Source: JAYWDA01 sp043747555 (GTDB taxonomy: Bacteria; Bdellovibrionota; Bdellovibrionia; Bdellovibrionales; Bdellovibrionaceae). From it: DNA of 64,000 nt. The stretch spans positions 5,505 to 69,504 of the forward strand of contig JAYTOY010000070.1 of assembly GCA_043747555.1 (NCBI GenBank), given 5' to 3'. Below, piece after piece: positions 1 to 8,432 of the stretch. The notes beneath the pieces are model-generated. The model was not told the origin of the DNA. It searched no databases and worked only from the letters and a program-made list of their open reading frames with translations. The position numbers and the translations under genes are program-made. Each line of letters opens with the position of its first letter. Position 1 is the first letter of the stretch.

Positions 1-31
1 TGTACCTTGTTAGTACACAAGGGAGTTGCCA

Positions 32-751
32 ATGGGAATCAGAAGAAGAGTTTCTACTTTAGCTTCAATTTTATTCTTAAGCATTACTGGCTTCGGATTT
101 CAAAACTGGAATTATATCGATTTAAAAGAAGCCTCGATCGGTCCTATTAACGAGCACGCAAGACTTGCTCATGCTAAAGAATTGCTAGGAAAATCATACC
201 CTGGGAAAGCAGCCCTTCGAATTGAAAATATTAAAGATCTTAACCAACAAATATTAGATCAAATGACCGAAAGACTTCCCAAGGACTATAAAAAATCAGC
301 GATCAAGGTGACCCAAGCATTAATCGAAGAAGCTGAAAAAAATAATTTAGATCCCGTATTCGTTATGGCCATCATTGAAACAGAGTCAAAATTTAATCCT
401 AAAGCGAGAGGCTCTCATGGCGAAATTGGCCTGATGCAGATCAAGCCTGATACGGCGGCTTGGATCGCAAAAAAATCGATGATTTCTTTTATGAGCGCTA
501 AAACATTAGAAAATCCATCGCAGAACATTCGAATTGGTGTCGCCTACATTTCCTTTTTAAGAAACAGTTTCCGTTTAGCGCCCGCCAAATACGTAACGGC
601 TTATAATATGGGTCCTCAGAAAATGCGAAGCATGATCGCGGGTCATCAAAAACCGAAAGAATATGCCACCAAAGTCATGGCAAATTATAAAAGCTTGTAT
701 ACGGAGATCAAAGACAGCTCAAAAAAGAGCCTGCTGAGCGCGGCTCTATAA
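32..751 (+). CDS. Secreted lytic transglycosylase, SLT domain
   Basis: Predicted murein lytic transglycosylase that cleaves glycan strands in the periplasm. The 239-residue protein has a short hydrophobic N-terminal segment (about residues 8-24, preceded by RRR), a helical linker, and a C-terminal Slt70-like domain from about residue 95. Visible hallmarks are the catalytic Glu in ETESKFNP (E118), the GEIGLMQIKP motif near 130-139 and the AYNMGP motif near 193. The ATG at 32 is preferred because AAGGGAG lies six bases upstream; a TTG at 26 would only add two residues. It is separated from the next gene by a 115-base gap with a GC-rich hairpin. The family assignment is firm; the exact class (MltC/Slt-like) is not resolved. 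Confidence 0.88.
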   Translation: MGIRRRVSTLASILFLSITGFGFQNWNYIDLKEASIGPINEHARLAHAKELLGKSYPGKAALRIENIKDLNQQILDQMTERLPKDYKKSAIKVTQALIEEAEKNNLDPVFVMAIIETESKFNPKARGSHGEIGLMQIKPDTAAWIAKKSMISFMSAKTLENPSQNIRIGVAYISFLRNSFRLAPAKYVTAYNMGPQKMRSMIAGHQKPKEYATKVMANYKSLYTEIKDSSKKSLLSAAL

Positions 752-760
752 TTAAGTTTC

Positions 761-777
761 GGGCGCCAGCGGCGCTC
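761..777. terminator. GC-rich hairpin after the transglycosylase gene
   Basis: A seven-pair stem, GGGCGCC over GGCGCTC with an AGC loop and one G-T pair, begins ten bases after the stop codon of the lytic transglycosylase gene. There is no run of T afterwards, so it is at best a weak or Rho-assisted terminator or a 3'-end stabiliser. Confidence 0.35.
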
Positions 778-866
778 TTGAAGACTTTGATAAAGTGGGC
801 TGGTTAAATTTTCATCTTTGAAAAATCTTGATGACAAAAAAAATGCCCATCGCTAGCTACTGAGAA

Positions 867-1904
867 ATGATAAAACAAAATTTAATCCGGGCTCTGTTTT
901 TGGCATCCAGTTTGCTTACTGCCGTGGCGTCGGCGGAATGCCTAATAACCTTCAATACCTACGGTCCTATCTATGCGTCTAATGTGAAGAGCAGGGGTCT
1001 TCGGTTGGTCGAAGAAATTGATAACAACAATAAATGTGATCTGCTTCATTTCCAAGAAGTTTGGAATAAGGGTCAGATTAATATTTTTGATCATGGTTTA
1101 AACGATTCCTATCAAATTTATTCTCCCAATCGCCAATCTAGAATTGGGTTAATGAATTTTTCGCTCAAACCGTGGCTGGAGTCTAAGACGTATTCCTACC
1201 GAGCTAACTATGACAGCGATTTCTTAGATAACATCAGAAGAATGATCCACTCGAAAAAAGCATTTTCAGTCTTAAATGGCGCTTTGCCTGGCACTCTGTC
1301 AGTCAATACCCATCTTCATCCAACCTCTGAGCGCGTTCGCATTTTACAAATAATTGATCTATTAAACTGGCGAGTCCAAGATCAAGCCCAGCCTCTGATT
1401 TTGACTGGAGACTTTAATTTTGATCCAAACTCATTCGAGCATTCATTTATAATGAAAATTTTAGATTTGGACGATACGATGCTAGTTGTGAGAGGTCAGT
1501 ATCCAGCTGATTTTTGCAGTTACTGTGCGAGCAATCCGTTGGGTTGGTTAAGTGATAATCATACTTTTGATTATGTTTTCTTTTCTCATATAGCCAGCGG
1601 CGAAAACGGGTGGGTTCCAAAAAATATTCATTTGGCATTGACTGGCGATGGACAACCTTTATCAGATCATTATGGGTTGAAAGTTGAATTCCTTCAAGGG
1701 CAAGGCGCTTTTCAAGAAGTGAATGCTGAAAATTCAAAAGAAGAAATGTTAAGGATTTTTGATGCGGCGACATCGCGGGTTCTTGCTTTCGGTCCGGCCC
1801 GGGACCTTGGATACATAGTGATGATGAGAAAAATTCGTGCGGAAATAGAAAGCGGCGAGGGTCCCTATGGACAATATTTTTCTCAAATTTTCCAAAAGCA
1901 TTAA
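867..1904 (+). CDS. Secreted endonuclease/exonuclease/phosphatase-family hydrolase
   Basis: Metal-dependent phosphoesterase of the EEP superfamily (DNase I, inositol phosphatase and neutral sphingomyelinase fold). A signal peptide covers about residues 1-23 (cleavage near ASA-EC). Catalytic landmarks are FQEVW with metal ligand E64, NTHLH at 147-151, GDFNFDP from 181 and LSDHYG with D267-H268. The spacing resembles sphingomyelinase or phosphodiesterase members as much as nucleases, so the substrate (lipid head group, nucleic acid or phosphoinositide) is unknown. A predator could use such a secreted enzyme on prey macromolecules, but that is inference. It converges on cdd with an 11-base gap. 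The ATG at 867 has only a weak ribosome site. Confidence 0.75.
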   Translation: MIKQNLIRALFLASSLLTAVASAECLITFNTYGPIYASNVKSRGLRLVEEIDNNNKCDLLHFQEVWNKGQINIFDHGLNDSYQIYSPNRQSRIGLMNFSLKPWLESKTYSYRANYDSDFLDNIRRMIHSKKAFSVLNGALPGTLSVNTHLHPTSERVRILQIIDLLNWRVQDQAQPLILTGDFNFDPNSFEHSFIMKILDLDDTMLVVRGQYPADFCSYCASNPLGWLSDNHTFDYVFFSHIASGENGWVPKNIHLALTGDGQPLSDHYGLKVEFLQGQGAFQEVNAENSKEEMLRIFDAATSRVLAFGPARDLGYIVMMRKIRAEIESGEGPYGQYFSQIFQKH

Positions 1905-1915
1905 CGTTAAGTTCT

Positions 1916-2323
1916 TTATTTTTTAAGATGCCCCGGCGTAAACGCTTCGGGAAAAAGCTCGGAAAAAGTAAACGCCTTGACGACTTTTTTAGTATTTCCA
2001 ATCCATACTTGTGTTTCCGGAGTGCCAAATTCAGCAATGATCTGCCGGCACATCCCACACGGCGGCCACGGGTCTTTTTGATCACTGACAACAACAATTT
2101 CAGCAATTGGAACTTTGGCTCCTTCCGTGATGGCTTTCCAAATTGCGGTCCGCTCAGCGCAGACCGTTCCACCATAAGAAGCATTTTCCACATTGGCGCC
2201 GGTAAAAATTGAGCCATCTTTCATCCGCACAGAGGCGCCAATTTTGTGACCTGAATAAGGGGCATAGGCTTTTTTTCGTGCAGCTAAGGCTTTTTTAAAT
2301 AATAGTTCTAATTGTTTTTTCAT
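1916..2323 (-). CDS. cdd: Cytidine deaminase
   Basis: Converts cytidine and deoxycytidine to uridine forms in pyrimidine salvage. The 135-residue size is that of the homotetrameric small cytidine deaminases. The zinc site is complete: TVCAERTA gives C55 and catalytic E57, and PPCGMCRQ gives C89 and C92; the substrate-binding GANVENASYG lies at 42-51. The gene starts inside the end of maf (ATGA overlap), so the two are probably translationally coupled and share a promoter upstream of maf. Confidence 0.93.
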   Translation of the reverse strand: MKKQLELLFKKALAARKKAYAPYSGHKIGASVRMKDGSIFTGANVENASYGGTVCAERTAIWKAITEGAKVPIAEIVVVSDQKDPWPPCGMCRQIIAEFGTPETQVWIGNTKKVVKAFTFSELFPEAFTPGHLKK

Positions 2324-2892
2324 GGCAGTTGAAACCCTTTTTCCCGCAAAACGTTGGCTAGTTTCATTAAAGGCAAACCTTGAATGGCCGTGAAATCTTC
2401 AGTTTCTATTTTTTGCATCAAGGCGATCCCTAGTTTTTCTATTTTATAAGCACCCGCACAGTCTAATGGGAGATCATGATGAACATACCTTTCAATTTCT
2501 GAAAGTGTCAGTGTCCGCAAAGTCATTCGGGTGATGTCGGTGATCAAGGTTTCGCCGCCGTCGCTAGCGACACAAACAGCGGTAATAAGAATATGGCTTT
2601 TCCCAGACATCGCTTGCAGTTGCTGAATAGCCGTATCAATGGAGCCAGGCTTACCTAAAATTTGACCTTGAAAATCGACTAGCTGATCGCCCCCAATAAC
2701 GACAGACCCCGGTGCCACCAAAGAGCGAGCCTTCAAGCAGGCTAAATGCTCGGCAAGCTTGCGAGGTTGAAAGCCCTTTTTCTTTTCGGCATCCTCATCT
2801 ACGCCAGGGGCTTGGGCCTTAAAAGAAAGCCCCAAGCGCTTTAAAAGTTCCTGTCGATAGACAGAGGTGCTAGCTAAAATTAGCTGGTTCAT
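2320..2892 (-). CDS. maf: Maf-family nucleoside triphosphate pyrophosphatase
   Basis: Maf/YhdE/YceF-type pyrophosphatase that hydrolyses modified or non-canonical nucleoside triphosphates to monophosphates. The protein has 190 residues, usual for the family. It shows the N-terminal signature LILASTSVYRQELLKRLG, the GGDQLV motif with probable catalytic D69, and the CAGAYKIE segment near 146-153. It is first in a two-gene minus-strand unit with cdd (four-base overlap), a sensible nucleotide-pool pairing. The subfamily (dTTP/UTP or m7GTP preference) cannot be told by eye. Confidence 0.9.
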   Translation of the reverse strand: MNQLILASTSVYRQELLKRLGLSFKAQAPGVDEDAEKKKGFQPRKLAEHLACLKARSLVAPGSVVIGGDQLVDFQGQILGKPGSIDTAIQQLQAMSGKSHILITAVCVASDGGETLITDITRMTLRTLTLSEIERYVHHDLPLDCAGAYKIEKLGIALMQKIETEDFTAIQGLPLMKLANVLREKGFQLP

Positions 2893-2898
2893 AGTGTC

Positions 2899-2918
2899 AT
2901 TGAAGCATTATTTTCAAT
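2899..2918. promoter_or_regulatory. Inverted repeat between maf and folE2
   Basis: ATTGAA and TTCAAT are separated by eight bases in the 108-base divergent region between maf and folE2. The symmetry suggests an operator, possibly for one or both genes. No known consensus was matched, and AT-rich symmetry can arise by chance. Confidence 0.3.
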
Positions 2919-3000
2919 AGAAGCAAGACCCGCCTGGCAAAACTGAGTTTTTGTAGTCAAAAATAAGGCTTTCAGGTAGAAATGGCATATCACTTAAAAA

Positions 3001-3951
3001 ATGGAAAAAGCGCTCGTGGATATCCAAAAAAACTTACAGATGCCAGACGTTGCCAGTGAAAAATCAGTGGCCCTTTTTTCGCCCTTAAACTGGGTCGGAA
3101 TGTCTGAAATCACTTTACCGATTCAAATTGATGTTGAAGGACAGCCCACAACGGTTTCAGCCAAAGTTGATGCACAAGTCAGTTTAGATTTAAGTTCGGC
3201 TCGAGGCATTCATATGTCTAGGTTATATTCGCTTCTTCAAGCCGCGTTAACCCAGAAATCTTTAAGCTTTCAAACGCTTGGAGATTTGACTGAAGAGTTT
3301 TTAAAATCGCATGAAACTTTAAGCTCGTCGGCCCGACTGCGGATCCAAATGGAGCTTCCCGTTCATCGCAAGGCTTTAAAGAGTCAAAACCAAGCTTGGC
3401 GGACTTACCCCGTGACATGGATTGCAGAAAACCGCGAAGGTGTTGTGCATTTTTGGCAAGAAGTTGAGATCACTTACTCAAGCACATGCCCCGCAAGTGC
3501 TGCTTTAGCCCGACAGTTGATTCAGGAAAATTTTAAAGCTCACTTTCAAGCCGATGATTTGAAATTCGAACATATTCATCAGTGGCTGGGTTCGACAGAA
3601 GGAATTGTAGCGACTCCGCATGCGCAAAGAAGTTACGCCAAAGTGGGAGTGGAAGTTCACAGCACCTATAGCGCACAAATTCTAAAAATTATTGATCTTG
3701 TCGAAGACGCCTTACAAACTCCGGTGCAAACCCTGGTCAAGCGAGAAGATGAGCAGGAATTTGCACGGCGCAATGGACAGAATTTAATGTTTTGTGAAGA
3801 TGCCGCGCGCCGAATTCAAAATTCCTTGGAAGCACAAGCGTCGATTCAAGATTACGTCATTCATGTCAGCCATCAAGAAAGCCTTCACCCTCACAATGCC
3901 GTCAGTTTTTTATCAAAGACTCCGGAAAGTCGCCTGAAATCTCATTGGTAG
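3001..3951 (+). CDS. folE2: GTP cyclohydrolase I type 2 (FolE2)
   Basis: GTP cyclohydrolase IB, which makes 7,8-dihydroneopterin triphosphate from GTP at the head of the folate and queuosine pathways. The family is unrelated in sequence to classical FolE and can use metals other than zinc. Recognised features are RGIHMSR at 68-74 and the SSTCPASA motif with the catalytic-site Cys at 163; length (316) is slightly above the usual. The ATG at 3001 lacks a clear Shine-Dalgarno sequence. The following gene is a Fur-family regulator, and in other bacteria FolE2 is often part of the zinc-limitation response; a regulatory link here is inference. Confidence 0.88.
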   Translation: MEKALVDIQKNLQMPDVASEKSVALFSPLNWVGMSEITLPIQIDVEGQPTTVSAKVDAQVSLDLSSARGIHMSRLYSLLQAALTQKSLSFQTLGDLTEEFLKSHETLSSSARLRIQMELPVHRKALKSQNQAWRTYPVTWIAENREGVVHFWQEVEITYSSTCPASAALARQLIQENFKAHFQADDLKFEHIHQWLGSTEGIVATPHAQRSYAKVGVEVHSTYSAQILKIIDLVEDALQTPVQTLVKREDEQEFARRNGQNLMFCEDAARRIQNSLEAQASIQDYVIHVSHQESLHPHNAVSFLSKTPESRLKSHW

Positions 3952-3965
3952 AGACAGAGGCTAAA

Positions 3966-3980
3966 TGAAAATGATTCTTA
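3966..3980. promoter_or_regulatory. Fur-type 7-1-7 box upstream of the fur-family gene
   Basis: The 15-mer TGAAAATGATTCTTA fits the 7-1-7 Fur-box pattern TGATAATnATTATCA at 11 of 14 defined positions and lies 57 bases before the proposed start of the Fur-family gene. Its place just upstream of the ribosome site suggests autoregulation. It looks more like a Fur box than a Zur box. Confidence 0.5.
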
Positions 3981-4036
3981 TTTAGTTGACCCCCGCTCAG
4001 CAGTCCCTTAAAACTTCCTTGATTGGGGAGTTTTCC

Positions 4037-4546
4037 ATGAAAAAGATTTTAACGATGGTTCCAGAATTGCCACGGCAAAAAGATGAAGATGTCTTAGTCT
4101 TCAAAGAATCCTACAAAGAAGATGATTTCAAACGAGTGATTCGAGCCCTGCATTTAAAGGTCACTCATCAGCGCATGGCCATTTTAAAGACACTCCACGA
4201 AGGTCGCCGCCACGTCACTGCGCAGGAGCTTTTTGAAATGCTCAAGCCCAATTTTCCTGAAATTGGTTTTGCAACAGTTTATCGTTTTTTAAGAGCTTTG
4301 TCAGATGCCAGTTTTGTAACCGAGATTCGTATGGGAGGGTCGCCAGCTAGATATGAACTAACGCCCAAAGCCCATCATGATCACTTAACTTGTGTGAAAT
4401 GCGGAAAAATTTGTGAGTTTGAAAATAAGGCGATCGAAAATCTGCAAGAAAAAGTAGCTTATCAATTTGGTTTTGTTCTGACTCATCATATCCTAGAACT
4501 TTACGGTGTCTGCCCTAGCTGTCAGACTCAAACGGTGGTAAATTAG
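4037..4546 (+). CDS. Fur-family metal-responsive repressor
   Basis: Dimeric winged-helix regulator of the Fur/Zur/PerR family, 169 residues. The DNA-binding region includes THQRMAILKTL and GFATVYRFLRAL; the regulatory region has the His-rich HHDHLTCVKCGKI segment, and a second pair, CPSC, near the C-terminus completes a four-Cys structural zinc site. The N-terminus is about 25 residues longer than E. coli Fur. The ATG at 4037 is chosen because GGGGAG lies six bases upstream; an in-frame TTG at 3986 would read through part of the putative leader. A Fur-type box sits upstream, and uvrA follows after seven bases. Whether it senses iron, zinc or peroxide is not decided by sequence alone. Confidence 0.88.
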   Translation: MKKILTMVPELPRQKDEDVLVFKESYKEDDFKRVIRALHLKVTHQRMAILKTLHEGRRHVTAQELFEMLKPNFPEIGFATVYRFLRALSDASFVTEIRMGGSPARYELTPKAHHDHLTCVKCGKICEFENKAIENLQEKVAYQFGFVLTHHILELYGVCPSCQTQTVVN

Positions 4547-4553
4547 TTTTCCT

Positions 4554-7229
4554 ATGAAGCCAACTCCGTTGAATCTTTCTTTCGAAGGAATCCAAGTCAA
4601 GGGTGCCCGCGAGCACAACTTGAAAAATATTTCAGTGTCGGTGCCGAGAAATAAAATCACTGTTTTTACCGGACTCAGTGGCAGTGGCAAATCAAGTTTA
4701 GCCTTCGATACAATTTATGCTGAAGGCCAACGACGCTATGTCGAAAGTTTATCTGCTTATGCTAGAAATTTTTTAGAACAACTTAAAAAACCGGATGTTG
4801 ATTCGGTCACAGGTTTGTCACCTGCGATTGCCATCGATCAAAAATCTGTCAGCTTAAATCCAAGATCGACCGTCGGCACTGTCACTGAGATTTATGATTA
4901 TATGCGGCTGCTTTTTGCTAAAGTCGGAGTGCCAGAATGTCCAACCCATCATATTCCAGTGTCTTCGCAAACCCCCCAGCAGATTCAAACCGATATTTTT
5001 AAAAAATCAAAAGGCACTCGTTTTTTTATTTTAGCACCCATGGTGCAAGGCAAAAAGGGTGAATTTTTAGCTGAATTTCAAAAGTGGGCTAAAAAGGGTT
5101 TTCTGAAAGCTAAAGTCGATGGGCAGTTTATTCTTCTAGAAAAAGCCGTTAAATTAACAAAAACTAAATCCCACGAAATTGATTTAGTCGTCGATCAGCT
5201 TATTTTGAAAGACGGTCTTGATCTGCGCATGGCCGAAAGTTTGAACACAGCTTTAAGTTTAGCCAATGGGCGCGTTGTGATAGAAACAACCGACGGCGAG
5301 CGAACCAGCTACTCGCTTCATTCGGCCTGCCCCCAATGTGGATATAGTTTTCCTGATCTTGAGCCCAGACTTTTTAGCTTTAATAATCCACGGGGTGCGT
5401 GCGAAACTTGTCACGGACTTGGCACCCTAGACTTAGTCGAAGAAGAAGTTTTTGAAGAGTCCGAGGTTGGCGCACGTCGACTGAAAGAAGTTGAATGGCA
5501 TGTGAAGGGCAAAAAAAAATCGACGGGCGATGATGAAGAGGAAGAAGAAATCGAAATTCACGCATGTCCTGACTGTATGGGGCATCGCCTTCGTCCTGAA
5601 GCTTTGAATGTCAAAGTTCAATCGCGACATATTGCTGAACTGGCTCACCTGAGTGCGACGGAACTTCTTGAGTGGATGCAATCCTTAAAATGGGGTGCGC
5701 GCGACACTTTAATTGCTGAAAAAATTGGTTTGCAAATTATATCCCGATTGCAGTTCTTAATTCGCGTCGGAACCGGTTATTTAAGTATGGACAGGTCATC
5801 TCGCACTTTATCTGGTGGGGAAGCTCAGCGGATCAGGCTGGCCACACAGGTGGGTTCAGCATTGATTGGTGTTTTATATGTGATGGATGAGCCCAGTATC
5901 GGTCTGCATCCAAGGGATCATCATCGATTGCTAGAAATTATCGGCGAGCTGCGAGATCGCGGTAACACCATTATTTTGGTGGAGCATGACGAAGACACGA
6001 TTAGGTACGCCGATCATGTTGTGGATTTGGGGCCGCGAGCGGGCCGATTAGGTGGTGATATTTTATCCATGGGCACACCTGATGAAATTGAAAAAGATGA
6101 AAACAGTTTAACCGGTCGATATATGAGCGGTGAGCTGCGGATTCCAGTGCCAAAGATTCGACGGCCAGGAAATGGGAAAAAAATAAAACTGACCGGTGCC
6201 AGGGGAAATAATTTACGAAATGTTACGTTGGAAGTGCCGCTCGGAACTTTGACAGCAATCACAGGTGTCTCGGGTTCCGGAAAAAGCACTTTGGTGCTGG
6301 ATACTTTATATAAAATTTTAGCAAAAGAACTTTATCGGTCCCAAGCCAATCCTTCAGCTTATGAAAAAATTGAGGGCATCGAGCATCTCGATAAAGTGAT
6401 TGATATCAATCAACGCCCGATTGGCAGAACGCCGCGATCAACACCAGCAACTTATGTTGGCTTACTGCCTTTAGTTCGGGACCTTTTTGCAAATCTGCCG
6501 GAATCTAAATTGCGGGGCTACGAGCCTGGACGCTTTAGTTTTAATGTAAAGGGCGGGCGTTGTGAAGCCTGTCAGGGCCACGGACAGATCAAAGTTGAAA
6601 TGCATTTTTTAAGTGATGTGTTTGTAAAATGCGAAACCTGTCAAGGAAAGCGCTACAACAGAGAAACTTTAAATATTAAATACAAAAATAAATCCATCGC
6701 CGATGTGTTGGATATGTCAGTGGCTGAAAGTTTAGAATTTTTTAAAAATCATAGTCATGTGTTTAGAAAGTTAGACACCCTTCATCGCGTCGGTCTTGAT
6801 TATATGACGTTGGGCCAAAGCTCTACGACACTGTCGGGCGGAGAAGCCCAGCGGGTGAAGCTCAGTAAAGAGCTATCAAAGCGCGGCACCGGGAAAACTC
6901 TTTATATATTGGACGAGCCCACCACGGGTTTACATTTCGAAGACATCAAAAAATTAGTCGAACTTTTACAAGAACTGACCAACCAAGGAAATACACTTTT
7001 AGTGATTGAGCATAATTTGGATGTCATTAAAACCGCTGATCATATTATTGATCTTGGGCCCGAGGGCGGTCGGGGTGGCGGCGAGATCGTTGCCCTGGGC
7101 ACGCCAGAGACCGTCGTCAAAAACTCACGAAGCTTAACAGGTCGTTATCTAAAACCAGTGTTAGAGCGAGAGCCTGTGACGCCAAGAAAAATAAAACCTT
7201 CAGAAATCATTTTGTCGACGACCAAGTGA
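4554..7229 (+). CDS. uvrA: UvrABC excinuclease subunit A
   Basis: ATP-dependent damage-recognition subunit of nucleotide excision repair. Two ABC modules are visible: Walker A GLSGSGKSSLAFDT near residue 40 and GVSGSGKSTLVLDT near 570, signature motifs LSGGEAQRIRL and LSGGEAQRVKL, and the paired Walker B sequences VMDEPSIGLHP and ILDEPTTGLHF. Zinc modules are present as CPQCGY with CETCHG, and as CEACQG with CETCQG. At 891 residues it is some 50 shorter than E. coli UvrA. It follows the fur-family gene by seven bases and its 3' end overlaps the convergent CLC gene by 23 bases. Confidence 0.96.
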   Translation: MKPTPLNLSFEGIQVKGAREHNLKNISVSVPRNKITVFTGLSGSGKSSLAFDTIYAEGQRRYVESLSAYARNFLEQLKKPDVDSVTGLSPAIAIDQKSVSLNPRSTVGTVTEIYDYMRLLFAKVGVPECPTHHIPVSSQTPQQIQTDIFKKSKGTRFFILAPMVQGKKGEFLAEFQKWAKKGFLKAKVDGQFILLEKAVKLTKTKSHEIDLVVDQLILKDGLDLRMAESLNTALSLANGRVVIETTDGERTSYSLHSACPQCGYSFPDLEPRLFSFNNPRGACETCHGLGTLDLVEEEVFEESEVGARRLKEVEWHVKGKKKSTGDDEEEEEIEIHACPDCMGHRLRPEALNVKVQSRHIAELAHLSATELLEWMQSLKWGARDTLIAEKIGLQIISRLQFLIRVGTGYLSMDRSSRTLSGGEAQRIRLATQVGSALIGVLYVMDEPSIGLHPRDHHRLLEIIGELRDRGNTIILVEHDEDTIRYADHVVDLGPRAGRLGGDILSMGTPDEIEKDENSLTGRYMSGELRIPVPKIRRPGNGKKIKLTGARGNNLRNVTLEVPLGTLTAITGVSGSGKSTLVLDTLYKILAKELYRSQANPSAYEKIEGIEHLDKVIDINQRPIGRTPRSTPATYVGLLPLVRDLFANLPESKLRGYEPGRFSFNVKGGRCEACQGHGQIKVEMHFLSDVFVKCETCQGKRYNRETLNIKYKNKSIADVLDMSVAESLEFFKNHSHVFRKLDTLHRVGLDYMTLGQSSTTLSGGEAQRVKLSKELSKRGTGKTLYILDEPTTGLHFEDIKKLVELLQELTNQGNTLLVIEHNLDVIKTADHIIDLGPEGGRGGGEIVALGTPETVVKNSRSLTGRYLKPVLEREPVTPRKIKPSEIILSTTK

Positions 7230-8409
7230 TTCCTTGAAATTTTGAATATTTAAAGCCCCATAATAAAAGTCCAAAGCAAATAGCGACCGGAGCCGAAGGC
7301 GCTCCAAAAAGTTCTACCATTAAGACCGCGCCCGTCAGTGGAAGGCTTAAAGTTTGCGCGAAAAAAAAGATCGCTCCGACGGCGCTGGCCGCTATCAATG
7401 GAAGATTCAGATAAGGAGCCACGGATGATCCGAGGGAAGCGCCAATGGCCATTAAAGGTGTCACTTCGCCACCTTTGAAACCCGATGTGATGCTGATAAG
7501 AGTAAAAATGCTTTTTAAAACGGCGTCGAACCAAGGGCTCGTGTTAATGAAAGAAGATTGAATCATGGAAAGACCTAACCCATTGTATTTTGACGAACCT
7601 ACAGACCAAGTTAAAATGGCCATCACAACGCCCGCCGTGAAAATCCTAAGATAGCTGCGTGGGAAAAAGGCGTTATAATAATAAGTCAGAGTCTTCGTCG
7701 TTTTTTGGTATAATACCGTCGCGAAAAGAATAGTTAGAAATAAAACAAAAAAAGAGAGAATCATCTTATAGCTCCAGTGAAAACCGGGCCAACCTGGATA
7801 CTTCGTATGAGGCGCCTTAAAAATTTCAGAAAAATAAAAGCTAAGATAGCTCACGGCCGCCCACTTGGCTGAATCTTCCGGGTCTTGTTTAAAGCCAAAC
7901 CTCTCTCCCAAAAAAATGAGGGCAGCCAATGGACTTCCAAATAACGAGGAGAATCCACCTACAATTCCTGCTCTTATTAAAAGACTTTTTGTGTCTGTTT
8001 TAAAAATTTTTAAGTGTAATTTCGCTGTGGCGCTTCCCAAAGAAGCTCCATATTGTACCGCTGCGCCTTCACGACCCGTGCTAGCACCAAATAATTGAGA
8101 TAAACTAGCGCTTGTAAAAATCAAGAGGGCCGAGCCCCATCCTAGATTGTTTGCGCCCTTGGATTGGTAATTGATGATGTCTTCATAATTGAGGTGGGAC
8201 GAAGACGTGGCGAGGGTCAATCGATCATAAACCCAAAGACTTAAAACGCCAAAAAGAGGGAGACTGAAGACCAACCAAAGATTTTCAGTGAATAGGCCAA
8301 AAAAATAATTTAGGCTGTGCAGAAATGCGGTTGAACAAATCGCTATAAGGGCACTGAGAAAAATAAGTGAGATCCCTTCGAAAAATATTTTCGTAAAAAA
8401 TTTTGGCAT
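7207..8409 (-). CDS. CLC-family ion antiporter, CLC-F-like
   Basis: Multi-helix membrane protein of the CLC chloride channel/antiporter family. The anion-pathway motif GREGAAVQ (residues about 111-118) and the late SGFKGGEVTPL motif are diagnostic. The classical GSGIPE motif is missing and GREG is followed by AAVQ, as in the fluoride/proton CLC-F branch, so fluoride export is plausible but unproven. The ATG at 8409 is chosen over a TTG at 8427 because it places the first helix normally; neither has a clear ribosome site. Only 23 bases separate this start from the divergent DUF475 gene, and the 3' end overlaps uvrA. Confidence 0.8.
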   Translation of the reverse strand: MPKFFTKIFFEGISLIFLSALIAICSTAFLHSLNYFFGLFTENLWLVFSLPLFGVLSLWVYDRLTLATSSSHLNYEDIINYQSKGANNLGWGSALLIFTSASLSQLFGASTGREGAAVQYGASLGSATAKLHLKIFKTDTKSLLIRAGIVGGFSSLFGSPLAALIFLGERFGFKQDPEDSAKWAAVSYLSFYFSEIFKAPHTKYPGWPGFHWSYKMILSFFVLFLTILFATVLYQKTTKTLTYYYNAFFPRSYLRIFTAGVVMAILTWSVGSSKYNGLGLSMIQSSFINTSPWFDAVLKSIFTLISITSGFKGGEVTPLMAIGASLGSSVAPYLNLPLIAASAVGAIFFFAQTLSLPLTGAVLMVELFGAPSAPVAICFGLLLWGFKYSKFQGITWSSTK

Positions 8410-8432
8410 AGAATGATGGTAGGGCAAAAAAA

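Noticed and set aside
1..17. Inverted repeat TGTAC...GTACA at the window start
   Set aside because: It is cut off by the window edge and short; context needed to judge it is missing.
1447..2217. Long minus-strand frame of 256 codons opposite the EEP hydrolase gene and across cdd
   Set aside because: It overlaps two well-supported genes in another frame, contains no signature of a protein family and has no ribosome site; a shadow of real coding DNA.
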